A stretch of DNA of 64,000 bases. Origin: Acetobacterium malicum subsp. dehalogenans DSM 11527. Its GTDB lineage: Bacteria > Bacillota > Clostridia > Eubacteriales > Eubacteriaceae. The notes under the pieces were generated by a model. That model made no database searches. It was not told where the DNA came from and was given only the letters and a program-made list of their open reading frames with translations. Where the stretch lies: positions 193,297 through 257,296 of the forward strand of contig NZ_KI421448.1 in assembly GCF_000472665.1 (NCBI RefSeq), given 5' to 3'. The translations under genes were made by a program, and so were the position numbers. This document shows, one piece after another, positions 35,318 to 47,500 of this stretch. The first letter of the stretch is position 1, and each line of letters begins with the position of its first letter.

Positions 35318-36460
35318 ATGAAAAAAGTAACCACCATTGCCATTATCGCCGGCGCTGCTTCCTTGATCCCGGCCTATTTTCTGGCCCGCAAACTGATCCT
35401 GAAGAACCCACTGACCAAAACCGCATCGCTCCCTGACGCACCGCTTAAAGAAATTGATATCAACGAAATTCAAACCAAAGAAATCCCGTCAAAAGTGATT
35501 CAACCCGAAAACACACCGCCTCAAAACCAATCAACCACTGAATCCATCAAACCCGAGACCCTTATTAAAAGCATTCAGACGGAGGTTCAGCAAACGGTAG
35601 AACCAGATCATGATAAATCTACCTATCCGGGACTAATTGCACCAAACGGTCGCATTTTATATAACTTCAAAGATGAAAATAATCTCATCTTCTGTGAAGA
35701 AACCCAGTTGGGCAAACGTCTGATCCAACTGGAAAACTCCATTAATATCCGGGACATCGGCGGCTATACCGGCATGGATGGCCGAAAAATCAAGTGGCGA
35801 AAAGTTATCCGCAGTGAAGAACTGGCCCACTTATCTGATAAAGATGTTGACTATTTTGCCGCCTTGCGACTTAAACACGTCTTTGACTTTAGAAACAAAT
35901 CCAAATCCGAACGCCAGGCCGACCGTTTACCTAAAACCGCCCAATATCATCTCATCCCGATATTTTCCAGTGCCGATATGGGACTGGATCATAAAGATTT
36001 TACCAAACCCGGGATGGTGGATGAATTCATGCGCCATATCTACAAGATCCAGACTGAAGACCGGGCCCAGTGCTTTGCAGAAGTTTTAAAATACCTGACC
36101 GAGTCCTCTGAGTATCCCATTCTTTACCACTGCACCAACGGCAAAGACCGGACCGGCTTTATGACCTATCTGATTTTAAGTATTTTAGGTGTCCCTGAAG
36201 ATGTTATTCTGTCGGATTACACCCTGACCAACCTGACCTTTGACGAAAGCTATAATCTACTTGGCAATATCATGTCCGAGGAATTGGGAATTGAAAATTA
36301 CCACCTCTGGGAATTCTACGGTGTCAAGCCTGATTGGTTAAAAATTTCCATGGATTACGTCAACAGCAATTTCGGAAATGTCGAAACCTATTTGATGGAA
36401 AAAACCGATTTGCGGGAAAAAGATTTCAAAAAAATCCGAGATAACTTGTTAGCAAAATAA
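35318..36460 (+). CDS. Membrane-anchored tyrosine/dual-specificity phosphatase
   Basis: The 380-aa product has an N-terminal membrane segment (~5-24), a ~90-residue Pro/Thr/Lys-rich linker, and a PF13350-like tyrosine phosphatase domain from ~120. The domain begins NIRDIGGYTGMDGRKIKWRK and carries the P-loop HCTNGKDRTGF (Cys271, Arg277; CX5R). The signal-anchor arrangement implies action outside the membrane, on surface phosphoproteins, phospholipids or wall polymers. GAAAGGAAA precedes the ATG. Confidence 0.85.
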   Translation: MKKVTTIAIIAGAASLIPAYFLARKLILKNPLTKTASLPDAPLKEIDINEIQTKEIPSKVIQPENTPPQNQSTTESIKPETLIKSIQTEVQQTVEPDHDKSTYPGLIAPNGRILYNFKDENNLIFCEETQLGKRLIQLENSINIRDIGGYTGMDGRKIKWRKVIRSEELAHLSDKDVDYFAALRLKHVFDFRNKSKSERQADRLPKTAQYHLIPIFSSADMGLDHKDFTKPGMVDEFMRHIYKIQTEDRAQCFAEVLKYLTESSEYPILYHCTNGKDRTGFMTYLILSILGVPEDVILSDYTLTNLTFDESYNLLGNIMSEELGIENYHLWEFYGVKPDWLKISMDYVNSNFGNVETYLMEKTDLREKDFKKIRDNLLAK

Positions 36461-36574
36461 ACAACGTGGTGCGGGCGGCTTATCGTTACAGTTTGCCAAT
36501 ACCACCGCCCGATAGATCACAGAGACGAATTCATCACCCGGAAACTCAACCCCAAATTAAAGGAGGAAACGCCA

Positions 36575-37870
36575 ATGCAAATGGAACAACGAGGAAAAAT
36601 TGCCCGGGATGCCGGTATCCTGTTAGCCGCCACCGACGGCCAGAAGCGCAACGCCGGCCTGCGGGCCATTGCCACTGCGCTGGAAACAAACAAAGCCGCT
36701 ATTGCGGCAGCTAATCAAGCAGACATGAAACGCTCTCAGGAAGAGCAGCTGGGTGCGCCCCTGCTCAAGCGCCTGACCTTCGACGCCGCTAAAATCAGCG
36801 ACGTCATTCAGGGAATCCATAGCCTGATCGAGCTTACCGATCCCCTGGGGGCTACCAAATTGTCAACCCAGCTGGATGAAGGTCTGGATCTCTACAAGGT
36901 CACCTGCCCAATCGGGGTCATCGGGGTCATTTTTGAGTCCCGTCCCGATGCTTTTGTCCAGATTTCTACCCTCTGTCTCAAAAGTGGCAACGCGGTGCTT
37001 TTGAAAGGCGGCCGGGAAGCCCTGGAAACCAATCGTATCCTTGCCAAAATCATCAATGAAGCCACCACCTCAGTCGGTTTACCAGCAAACTGGATCCAGA
37101 ATCTGGAAACCCGGGAAGACGTCACCGCGATGCTGTCTCTGGAGCAATACATTGATCTGATTATCCCCCGAGGCTCCAACAGCTTTGTCCAGTATATTAT
37201 GAACAATTCAAACATCCCGGTGATGGGACACGCTGATGGCATCTGCCATGTTTATGTTCATGAAGATGCTGACCTTAAGCAAGCCGTGGATATCATCGTC
37301 GATTCGAAAACCCAATACGTAGCCGCCTGCAATACCTTAGAAACCCTGCTGGTCAACGAAAAAATCGCCGCAGCCCTGCTGCCATCACTGAAGGCCGCCC
37401 TGGATGCCAAAAATGTTCATATTAAAGGCGACTCCGCCACGCAAGCCATTATCGCCGTGGAAGCAGCCACCGAGATTGACTGGAAAACCGAATATCTGGA
37501 TTATATCCTATCCATTAAAATTGTTCCAGATCTGGATGCCGCCATTACCCACATCAATACCTATGGCTCCGGCCATACCGATGTGATCCTGACGACTGCC
37601 GAACCCACCGCCAAAACCTTTATGACGCTGGTGGATTCGGCCGGGGTGTTCTGGAACTGCTCCACCCGCTTCAGCGATGGTTTCCGTTTTGGCTTTGGCG
37701 CCGAAGTGGGGATCAGCACCAGCAAGCTCCACGCCCGGGGTCCGGTGGGTTTGGATGGCCTGCTCAGTTATAAATTCAAACTACTGGGCCACGGCCAATG
37801 CGTGGCTGATTATGCCAGCGGAAAAAGTCAGTTTACCCATGTGAAACAGGACACCAGCTGCCCGGTATAG
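36575..37870 (+). CDS. proA: Glutamate-5-semialdehyde dehydrogenase (gamma-glutamyl phosphate reductase)
   Basis: The 431-aa NADPH enzyme reduces gamma-glutamyl phosphate in proline synthesis. The catalytic Cys is in YVAACNTLETLLV, and IGVIGVIFESRPDAFVQI and GSGHTDVILT are family segments. C-terminal GRGPVGLDGLLSYK-like sequence (ARGPVGLDGLLSYK) is conserved. AGGAGG precedes the ATG. proB is not adjacent. A GGGCGG/CCGCCC inverted repeat lies in the leader (36474-36511). Confidence 0.95.
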   Translation: MQMEQRGKIARDAGILLAATDGQKRNAGLRAIATALETNKAAIAAANQADMKRSQEEQLGAPLLKRLTFDAAKISDVIQGIHSLIELTDPLGATKLSTQLDEGLDLYKVTCPIGVIGVIFESRPDAFVQISTLCLKSGNAVLLKGGREALETNRILAKIINEATTSVGLPANWIQNLETREDVTAMLSLEQYIDLIIPRGSNSFVQYIMNNSNIPVMGHADGICHVYVHEDADLKQAVDIIVDSKTQYVAACNTLETLLVNEKIAAALLPSLKAALDAKNVHIKGDSATQAIIAVEAATEIDWKTEYLDYILSIKIVPDLDAAITHINTYGSGHTDVILTTAEPTAKTFMTLVDSAGVFWNCSTRFSDGFRFGFGAEVGISTSKLHARGPVGLDGLLSYKFKLLGHGQCVADYASGKSQFTHVKQDTSCPV

Positions 37871-37964
37871 TTGGAGCTGATGCATTACGCTGACGTGAAA
37901 GTTTTTACTGTGCTTCTAATTCTGGTACGCAGGGACGATTACCAATCGCCTGTTAACAACCATC

Positions 37965-38036
37965 ATAATATGACAAACGAAACGTCCCCATGTCATTATA
38001 ATATGACAAACGAAACGTCCCCATGTCATTTCCCAT
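37965..38036 (+). repeat. 33-bp tandem duplication carrying a REP-like dyad
   Basis: A 33-base unit with ATGACAAACGAAACGTCCCC and ending TGTCATT occurs at 37965 and again at 37998, followed by a partial third end. Each unit has ATGACA...TGTCAT arms. Such ACAAACGAAACGTCCCC motifs resemble palindromes seen next to RAYT transposases; this link is an inference. Confidence 0.6.
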
Positions 38037-38090
38037 GTCATTCGCTAACGTCTGTCCATAAAAATAAAATATAGAAAAGAGAGGTCCCCC

Positions 38091-38615
38091 ATGAAATCAA
38101 AAAAAATTCTAATCGTTCCATTGGTCCTTGTTTCTTTAACAGTTTTCACTTTTTCCGGTTGTTCAAAACCAGCAGAAAAACCTGCTGATACGACAACTGA
38201 CGATACAAAAACTGAAAATGTCGAAAGTATGCCAAATCCAGTTGTCGAACGCACATCATCAGAAGAAGTAAGTGCTGCCATCGGCTTTACCTTTGAATCC
38301 CTTCCAGCCGATATCACCGATGTAAAATACTCCACCATTTCAAACAACCTTGCTCAAGTCACCTTCACCTCCAATGGTGTAAATTATACGGCCCGAAAAG
38401 CCGATCCCAATATCGACAATGTGTCTGGCGTTTATACCGCTTTTAAGAACGGTGAAACAAGAACTACTGCTTCTGGTACTGCCGTTATTTTTCAAAGTAA
38501 TGATGATGGAATGGGCCTTGCAACATGGAAAACAGACAACTTTATTTATTCTGTTTATTGTGAATCAGGATTCGATGCAGCTGCCATGGAAGCGATTGTG
38601 AATTCCATTTCCTGA
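38091..38615 (+). CDS. Small exported lipoprotein of unknown function
   Basis: The 174-aa product has a signal peptide ending in a lipobox (TFSGCSKPA), a Thr/Asp-rich linker, and a ~110-residue globular domain. The domain contains FTFESLPADITDVKYSTISN and ends GFDAAAMEAIVNSI. I do not recognise a characterised family. AGAGAGG precedes the ATG by 6 bases. It is flanked by the tandem REP-like repeat and a ~355-base gap. Confidence 0.7.
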   Translation: MKSKKILIVPLVLVSLTVFTFSGCSKPAEKPADTTTDDTKTENVESMPNPVVERTSSEEVSAAIGFTFESLPADITDVKYSTISNNLAQVTFTSNGVNYTARKADPNIDNVSGVYTAFKNGETRTTASGTAVIFQSNDDGMGLATWKTDNFIYSVYCESGFDAAAMEAIVNSIS

Positions 38616-38970
38616 TAATATTTTATTCTTCACCATAAGCGGCAAGCTAAAGGATACTACGTCTGTTGCTTAACATAGTATGTCATCTGAACATCAAAAT
38701 TCCACAGGAGCAACGGATCCAGCAAAGTTTTGTTTTCCAAACAAAGCACTTCCGCATTGTTCCAGTTAAAATTAAGCATTAATGATTATTATATGTCAGG
38801 TGAGAATAGTTTTCGACATACTTTCTCACGTCACTATTCCTGAGCAGTAGATCCTAAACCGATCTACTGCTTTTTAATTTTCACTAATTTTCTGGCACAC
38901 AAATTGCCACACCTTGAAATTCCCTGTTATTCCCATTACAATGTTATTATAAAACGAAAGGGGAGAAAAA
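38616..38970. other. Gap without a gene between lipoprotein and ChW-repeat gene
   Basis: No frame with a ribosome site is seen on either strand. The only clear signals are a terminator hairpin at 38843-38871 and AT-rich sequence before the ChW-repeat gene start, where a promoter must lie. Confidence 0.6.
38843..38880 (+). terminator. Intrinsic terminator upstream of the ChW-repeat gene
   Basis: The arms AGCAGTAGATC (38843-38853) and GATCTACTGCT (38861-38871) are followed by TTTAATTTT. Confidence 0.8.
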
Positions 38971-41367
38971 ATGCTAAAATTATTAAAAGGTGGTATCCGG
39001 ATATTGATTATTCTGATATTAATCGGTCTGATTCCGGTGTGGGTATCAGCAAAGGGACAGATTCCAGAAAAGAATTTAATTGAAACTAAGGAAAATCAGA
39101 TGACCCCAACCGAGTATTATTATGATGGTTACCTCGTTGACAATGTCGTAACTAGTTATTACCCAGCGTATGGGTCTCTAGAAAACAGCTATCTGATTAA
39201 CAATGGCAATAACACGAAAAGCCTGCTGGAAGCTAATGAATTTCAAAAAATAATAGATATTGAAACTTATAACGACTCGGATGAACAAATATCAGAAAAA
39301 GAAGTTGCTTTTGAACTACCTTTGTTTGGCGCATTTTATTCCGGCCTACAGTACAACTATATCGCTTATGGTCAAGAGAATAAAGAAGAAAATAACACTA
39401 AGGAAGTCATTCGAATCGTGAAATACGATAAGAGCTTCAACCGAATTGACAGTGTTTCACTATCAGGTGGCGAAACTTTTACCGTTATCCCATTTGATGC
39501 CGGACATCCTAGTATGTGTGAAAATGGCAATGAACTCGTTCTGCATACATCACGAGAACGGTACACAACATCTGATGGGTTAAATCACCAATCTCAACTC
39601 ACTGTTATTGTCGATACAGCAACAATGAGCGTGACGAATTATACCGGCGAATGGCAAACAAATCATGTCAGTCATTCTTTTTCTCAATACGTCCGATTTG
39701 ATGGCAACGATCATGTTTTAATTGATCATGGTGATGGTTATCCCCGATCCATTGTGTTGAATAAAGAGATGGGTTCGCATTATCTTGAAAAAAATCTATT
39801 TGAAATAGTCGGCGAAACTGGTGAAAATTACACTGGTGTTTCGCTAGGAGGATTTGAAGTTTCATCAAGTAGCTACATAGCAGCAATAAACTCATATGAG
39901 CAGTCCTCATCTTCGTATTTGGAATATATCAAAAACCAACGGGATGGTGGGGATTTGAATAGAGATATCATATTATGCGTGTTGCCCAAGAACAATTTAC
40001 AGGAGGCGAGCCAAATCACGCTCGCAAAGTATATCGGCACGAATCAAAAAGGGTCAATTCCTAAACTTGTTAAAATTTCAGACAGCAAGTTGATGGTATT
40101 ATGGCAGGAATTCAACATTAAAGAATTGTATCCCGGTTTTACAAACAGCGAAATTGCTGATTTAAAATATGTAATTATTGATAGTAACGGTGTTCCTGCT
40201 AGCGCTATCCAATCTGTATCAGGTTATAAACTTTCCACATCATCACCAATTATTATTGGTGATGATGTCGTTTGGTGTACTCACGAAAATGATGTGAAAA
40301 AATTTTATACCATCCCACTGTCCGGTTCACCTAAAATAAGCGTCTCATCATTCACAGCCAATAAAGAATCCGGCCAAACCGCTGGCACACCAATTGCATT
40401 AACAGCCAGAGCCATCGGCGGCACCGGTTCCTATCAATATAAATTTTATTATACAAATGAATTACAGACATCTGTAATTCAAGACTTTTCGAGTTCTGAC
40501 ACGGCTAACTTTGTCGCAGATACTGCAGGCAACTATACTCTTTGGGTGGATGTGAAAGATTCATCTGGTAAAACGGCAACAAAAAGCATCGAGAATTTTC
40601 AGGTAACCGAAGCCCCTAAGCCCACTGTTAAAAGCTTTGAAACTGATAAAGTATCGGGCCAGTTTGCCAAAACAAGTATTAAACTGCGTGCCGAAGGCAA
40701 TAATGGCCGTACTCCCTATGAATATAAGTTCTATTACCGGTATGGTACTGAGACCATAACTATCCAAGACTTTTCGACTGCCAATACAGCAGATTTCAAA
40801 CCAGCGCAAGCCGGAACCTATGCGATAACGGTTGATGTTAAGGATGCCAAGGGTGATATCGCCTCTAAAACTATTGAGAATTATCAGATTCTGGAACCGG
40901 AGCGAGAAATTTCGACCAGTTATACCACCCATGTTCAAAACGTCGGCTGGCAGGACTGGATACATGACGGCGCAGTCAGTGGAACTGTCGGACAAGGACT
41001 GCGACTGGAAGGAATCAGGATCTATTTAATAACGAAATTGAAATATGATTTGGATGTATCTTATAGCACCCACATCCAGAATATCGGTTGGCAGGAACCC
41101 AAAAATTTCGGCTTTATCAGCGGTACAACAGGACAAGGACTGCGATTAGAAGCAATAAAAATGAATTTAACCGGCTCCGATGCGGACCAATTTGATATTT
41201 ATTACCAGGTCCATGCCGAGAATTTTGGCTGGTTGGACTGGGCCAAAAATGGAGAAAATTCGGGAACGGCAGGCTTCGGTTACCGTTTAGAAGGAATTCG
41301 GATTCTGGTTGTTCCTAAAGGAGATCCGGCCCCAGGTTCCACCGCCAGGCCATTTATGCAGAACTAA
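38971..41367 (+). CDS. Secreted ChW-repeat surface protein (798 aa)
   Basis: The product has a signal peptide (~1-30) and a ~420-residue N-terminal region of unknown fold. Two related ~95-residue beta domains follow (~457-550 and ~551-645, each with SGQ...KFYY and NYTLWVDVKD/TYAITVDVKD), resembling PKD or Y_Y_Y-like modules. Three ChW (clostridial hydrophobic W) repeats end it (~647-790). The last repeat has the YYQVHAENFGWLDWAKNG form seen in two neighbours. GGGGAG precedes the ATG. ChW repeats are thought to mediate surface or substrate binding. Confidence 0.85.
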   Translation: MLKLLKGGIRILIILILIGLIPVWVSAKGQIPEKNLIETKENQMTPTEYYYDGYLVDNVVTSYYPAYGSLENSYLINNGNNTKSLLEANEFQKIIDIETYNDSDEQISEKEVAFELPLFGAFYSGLQYNYIAYGQENKEENNTKEVIRIVKYDKSFNRIDSVSLSGGETFTVIPFDAGHPSMCENGNELVLHTSRERYTTSDGLNHQSQLTVIVDTATMSVTNYTGEWQTNHVSHSFSQYVRFDGNDHVLIDHGDGYPRSIVLNKEMGSHYLEKNLFEIVGETGENYTGVSLGGFEVSSSSYIAAINSYEQSSSSYLEYIKNQRDGGDLNRDIILCVLPKNNLQEASQITLAKYIGTNQKGSIPKLVKISDSKLMVLWQEFNIKELYPGFTNSEIADLKYVIIDSNGVPASAIQSVSGYKLSTSSPIIIGDDVVWCTHENDVKKFYTIPLSGSPKISVSSFTANKESGQTAGTPIALTARAIGGTGSYQYKFYYTNELQTSVIQDFSSSDTANFVADTAGNYTLWVDVKDSSGKTATKSIENFQVTEAPKPTVKSFETDKVSGQFAKTSIKLRAEGNNGRTPYEYKFYYRYGTETITIQDFSTANTADFKPAQAGTYAITVDVKDAKGDIASKTIENYQILEPEREISTSYTTHVQNVGWQDWIHDGAVSGTVGQGLRLEGIRIYLITKLKYDLDVSYSTHIQNIGWQEPKNFGFISGTTGQGLRLEAIKMNLTGSDADQFDIYYQVHAENFGWLDWAKNGENSGTAGFGYRLEGIRILVVPKGDPAPGSTARPFMQN

Positions 41368-41370
41368 AAA

Positions 41371-41407
41371 AAGCAACGAACTTGATTAGAGTTCGTTGCT
41401 TTTTTCG
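41371..41407. terminator. Convergent terminator between two ChW-repeat genes
   Basis: The arms AAGCAACGAAC and GTTCGTTGCTT are flanked by A- and T-runs, serving the + gene and possibly the facing minus-strand gene. Confidence 0.85.
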
Positions 41408-41559
41408 TTCAATCTCATTTTATTCTTTAGCTTGCTATTGGGCTTGTTTCATTTTCAGAAAAAACACTTCTTTTTCTGAAAATACTTCTTTATGCAACAC
41501 AAAATCAAGGGTATTCTTAATATCCACAAACTGTTGCTCAGTTTCGGCTTTAAACTCCG

Positions 41560-44500
41560 TTAAGAAAGCCGTTTGTTCATTTCCAGAAATGGTCTCACTG
41601 CTTCACCTGGGCCCGATGCACCCTTTGGCACTACAACAATTTTGATCGCTTCCAGGCGATAGCCATAACCAGCTGTTCCTGCCGAGTCACCGTTTTTCGC
41701 CCAATCGAGCCAACCGAAATTCTGGGCATGTACCTGATAATAGATGTCATATTTGTTTGCATCTTCTCCCGTTAGCCTGATTTTAATGGCTTCTAGTCTT
41801 AACCCTTGTCCGGTTGTTCCACTCATCGCACCATCTTTCACCTCATTCTGCCATCCCAAATTTTCAACATGCGTACTGTATTGGACTCCAATTTTTTTTA
41901 CATCTTTAAATTTAATCTCGATTCCCTCCAGCCTCAATGCCTGACCGGAGGTACCACTCATTTCACCATTGCTTCTGAAGCCTTGCCAACCAATGTTTTG
42001 TACATGTGTTTGATAAACACACTGAATATTCTTTTTAAATGGCTTTTCCATTGATCCAGGCGCTTCACTTCCTTTTTTCTGTATCAGAATTCTTATGGCT
42101 TCGAGTCGGTAGCCATAACCTTCACTCCCAGCACTTTCACCATTCTTCGCCCAATCCAGCCAACCAAACTGCTCAGTATAAACCTGATAATACAGATCAT
42201 ACTGATTGGCTTCAACTCCGGTAAGTTTGATTTGAATGGCTTCCAGCCTTAAACCTTCGCCAGATGTTCCGCTCATTTCACCATTGTTTTTAAATCCCTG
42301 CCAGCCAACGTTCTGAACATGAGTTTGATAAGTAATCCCCAGTTTTTTTGGCTCATCGGTTTTTATTTTAATTCCTTCCAATCTTAGTGATTCACCAACA
42401 GTTCCACTGACTTCACCATTTTCTTTAAATTCCTGCCAGCCGACATTTTCTAGTTGGGTTTGATAGGTACAATTGATCACTGCTTCTTCTGGTTTCATAG
42501 TAGCTGAAATCACGTATTTCGAAGCGTGACTGAATTTAAATGAAACCGCGCCATTACCAACTGTCGATTGATCCTGATATTCCAGTTTTCCATTACTTTC
42601 ATTGTAATAGTATAAAGATACCAGTTTTCCATTGAAGGATACATCAATCTTGTAAGTCAATCGACCTGTAAATGGGAGTGCTCCATCATGACTGATCTCA
42701 AACTGAATGGCATCCGGATCATTTGCCAAATCTGTCAACGTTTCATTCTGAATTGATTTGACACTTATATCATAGGCCGTCAACCCTTCTGGCAGATTCG
42801 TAATGCTTGTGCCACTTATTTCCCAAAAATAATCTTCAAAGTCAAACACAAGCATGATATCTTTACCTTTTGCCGCTTCCAGAATGCTGATTGGAATGGC
42901 TTCTCCATTTCTAACGCCAATTGTGATTTTAGAACCTTCATCTGCTCTTTCAATTTCATCGATGGCTTTTTTTTCATCAATGTTTGCCGCTGATCCCGGT
43001 TCCGGTACTGGTGGTGTTGTCGGTCCTGGCGATATTGGCGGTTCTGGCGGTGTTGACGGACTTGGCGGTACTATCGGTTCTGGGTTTGTATCGGGCGATG
43101 ATATTGGTGGCGATCCCGAATTAACTAATACTTCATACGTAGTACTTTTTTCACTAACGGTTATCGTAATTATTTGTTTTCCTTTCAGATTTGTGTTGAA
43201 GTTGCGACACATTTCTTTTGTCATCGGAACAACTTCCTGAGTTCCATCATCATAAAACACGTTAATTTTGCCGTTACTCACATCCAAAGTTTCGCCGATT
43301 TTGTACTCCGTTTTCGGCAATTGAATTAAAGCAATTCGTTCAACCTCCTTCTGCGCAATTTTTTCAACCTGATAGGATTTTACCTGGCTGGCAAAACCTT
43401 TTTCTGTTGCAGTTTTTCTTAACAATAAATATGATTTTAAGGGTTTTTCAATCATTGCAGTGTTGTTTATTATCGTTAATTTAGCACCCTTTTCATTCAT
43501 TTCCACGGTTCCATCCTCAGCTGCTAGAAAAGTATAATCGCCGTCTGAAAGGCCGCTGACCAAATATTTTCCGTCCTGATACTTCACCGTTATATCATCC
43601 CTGATCCGATTTCGACTCGGAATAATCATTTTCGTAATGTTTCCAGCTGGATTAAACATACTCGCTTTTTTTCGAACCCACAAATACCGACTTACCATAA
43701 CCGGCTCCAATTTTATTTGCTTAAGCATACATGTCACCCAGTCTACTCCGTCAAAACTGTATTCATAATCCAATCCAAAACTTTCATTGGTGCTCTCATT
43801 TTCGTAATCAATAGAGACCTTTGGTGCTTCCGGAATCGTTGCGATGGTATAGGATTTATTAAACAAGGTATCTCGTTCTGACAACAGCCGATTGGAAAAA
43901 TCATCGTAGTAATCATCCAAATCGGTATAATTATATGCATTATTTTGATTTTCAATTTTGTTTAACTTATTTTGATCTTTATTTATTTTTTTGACAAAAT
44001 CATTTTCATTTGCATATTTTTTAGCCGATTGAATATACGCCTTTTCTCCATTTAAACGTATTTTTATCAAATATTTCAGCGATCTCAAGGAATCCAATTC
44101 TTTTCCAGGTTTAGAAAGTGCATCCACTGAAGAATAGCTGAAAGCCAACGTTAATGCGCCAAATACTCGGAGTTTTTGATATACTTCAACTTGTCCTTCC
44201 CAATCAAAAGTATAATCAAATAGATTGAAAACTAAACCCATCGCGTCATATACTGAACCTGCCTTTACATTAAAAGCCAGATCAACCACTTTAAATGCTT
44301 GATCTAATAATTCCCCACCTCCCAACTCTAAAACCGTTTTAGTTAACTCTGAACAAAAATAATCGGATTGATCAATGTATTTTGCGTTCAAGGCTCCCTT
44401 CATTTGATCAGCTTCCTGTAAAATTGCAGAGTCTAGATAATCATATTTAAGTATTGTATCCAACAGAAATTTTGATTCTTCCTGATTAGCATTAATCATA

Positions 44501-47500
44501 ATCATTTGTTGTGTTATTTCAGCCGATTGATTCCAATCTCCAACTAATTCATCAAGTACTTTCACGACCTTACTAATATCCTTGCAGTTTTTCGCTATTT
44601 CATCGCCATACCACTCCGCTACTTCATGAGTATCATAGAATTTTCTGATTGAAATATTCAGACCTACTGAACCAGCCTGTGAACCTACTAATGCTATCAG
44701 TCGATCACAAAATCCTTTTTCACCACCACTTTTCAAGTTAGCAGCTAATTGGCGTACACTATTCCCATCATTAGCAATACTGTTAATGATTTCTAATGAT
44801 GATGCATCCTCTGGACCAGATCCCAATATCCCACTAAATGTACTCAACATCGATTTTGTAATTTTTATATATGTCTCATCAATGGAGCTATTAACAACTT
44901 CACCAAAGGACTCATCAACAAGTAAATCGCAAATAATCTTCCTTGCAATCTCTTCCATTTTGTCATTGGTAAAATAATCGATATCAAAGTTAAGAACAAG
45001 ATCCGTAGATCGATACAAAGCAACGTTCCATTTTTTAAAATTATCTGAATCATCTTTACATGCCTGAATCTGATAGTAAAATTCGTTATTATCAATATCG
45101 ATAATTCTATTATAGATATTAAACAGATCTTGATTCATTCTTATTTTTGCTATCTTTTCTTCAGGAAGCGATAAATCAAATAAATCAAGCTGCGTATTTC
45201 TGATCTCCACCTCAAAACCCTGTTCTTTGGCAAAGGCTTCAATTGTTTTCTGCAAATAGGCAACATCATCGTATTCAATCGCATTGTAAGCCACATATTT
45301 TTTGGTATAAGTCTCACCAACATGTAAAATATCTGGGATCTGTCCAGTCCCCAGAAACTGTTGGAAACCACTGCTATTGTGCAGAGTTGAATTTAATAAC
45401 TCCACCGTGACTGCCTTCTCCCGATATTTGTTGCTAATCTCAAACTGTCGGATAAGACTTTCCGTCACATCAATTGCTGGCAGATTCAAGTCGACACCAT
45501 TTTTATTTTCTAAGCCCAAATTGAAATACAGGGCATCCTCCCGTATCGTCGAGTTGATCTCGGCAATCAGTTTTACTCCTGTTAATCCATAAACCTTGAT
45601 CGGCTCTGCCGTTTTAAACTCAGCTTCGACAGGTTGATTAAACTGATCCAAAATACTATTGTAATTAGCTGTCAAATCATATTCGCCAGCCTGATCACCT
45701 CTTAAAACCCAGTCAATTGTCTTTTCTTCCTGTCCGGCAAACTGATCAAAGGTAACTATTTCGGCATTCTGTCGTTCCGCAGTCTTGACGATACTCATCC
45801 CAGTGGGGACATTCAATGTAATCTGATTATGACTTAAATTAAATTCCGGTGAGGCATGATTAATCAGGTGTAGTTTAACATCAAAGAACTCTTTCAAAAA
45901 TGATGCTTCAACCGGAACATCCATCAATGCAATGATCACATTGTCATCATTGTCTGCACCACCACCCGAACCGCCACCTGGGATTCCCGATCCTGAGCCA
46001 TTTCCATTGGAGCTGTTCATCTTAACAACTGTAGCCGTCACCTTTCTTTGACCGGCATCAGTATCGACAATAATCGTGTTATTAATATTGGTGTTGCCGC
46101 CATTGCTGATAACCGACATCTCCAAGGGCTGTGATCCATATTGAAGAAATATTCTTACCTTCATAACTTGTTGATTCGCCGGATTACTGACATCAACCCC
46201 CGCTGCTTTGATCTCATCAAGAGTCATTCGATTTATCTCAAATTGCCCCGTTACAATCGGCTGTTTAATCATTGTGACAATTAATTCTGTCTGTGTTCCC
46301 GCCCGAACAATCAAAGATTTTTTAACTGGCAGATAGCCATCTGCGTAAGCGCCAATCGATCGTTTTTCAGCCTTTGATGTAAAAACAGCTTCACCCGATG
46401 CATTTGATTGCTTTATATTTCCTTCAGTATTGTCAATATCAAAATATATGGGAATACCCGAAATCGGATTTCCGGCTACATCAACGGTTTTAACCAACAC
46501 GGTTCCCAGTAACTGGGGTTCCAGAACCGATATTTCACAGCTCGTTTCTGCTGTTTCTCCATTTTTATCGGTCACTTTCAGCCGGATGGTATAATTGCCT
46601 GTATTTTGGTAATGGTGAATAATTTTGGCTGATGATTGGGTTTTTATTTCACCGTCACCGAAGTCAAATTCATAGGTAGCGATGCCCAAATCTGCAAAAG
46701 AATCCGACCCATCGATTTGATATTCCACATTAACTTCTTGTTGGCGATCACATTTAAGGGTCGCCTCCACCTGCGGAACGCCTTGAAGCCAAACGGATTT
46801 TGTCTCGATATTACTGCAATTCCCATTCTTATCAACCGCTTCAATTTTATAACTATATACCTGATTCAATTCTACCGATGAATCGATAAAAGAATACTGA
46901 CTTGCTCCATTTTGAACACTTCTTTGTCCGATTAGTTTATAAGACTGCTCATCATCTTTTCGAAAGATCCGAAAACCGGCCAGATCGGGTTCATTATCGC
47001 TTGACCATGTTAATGTAATCGCATCTGATCCTTCATTAACCGATACGTTTGTCACCACCGGCGCCAGCAAATCGACAAAATAAGTTAGCTCCTGTGAAAC
47101 CCTCAACCCAAATGCATCTTCAGCTTCAATCGTTAAATATAAAGTGTCCCCATTCTTAAGCTTACTCATGGGCAAATTGCAATTGATACGCTTATAATAA
47201 TTATCAACATTGTCTGTTTGTGTCAATACTGATTTTTCAGCTTCATTATTAATTGCATAAGAAAGTTTGATCGATTGCAGTTTCCAGTTATCACTGACCA
47301 ATGCACCAAATACACTGTTTCCTGCTCCTATCGATGATCCGTCAGCCGGAAAAATACTCTCAATCACCGGCGCTTCCGTGTCCGAGCTCATTTGTCCTGA
47401 AACAACCGTTGATTTTCCGCTTTCATTCCCGGCCAGATCTTTTACTGCCAGACAGTAGAAATAGGTTTTATCTTTTTCAATGCTTCGATCCCAATAGTTT

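Noticed and set aside
36461..36574. T-box leader upstream of proA
   Set aside because: The leader is too short and lacks the T-box sequence and a terminator/antiterminator pair.
37965..38036. Possible CRISPR array
   Set aside because: Two adjacent 33-bp copies without spacers are a tandem duplication, not repeat-spacer-repeat.
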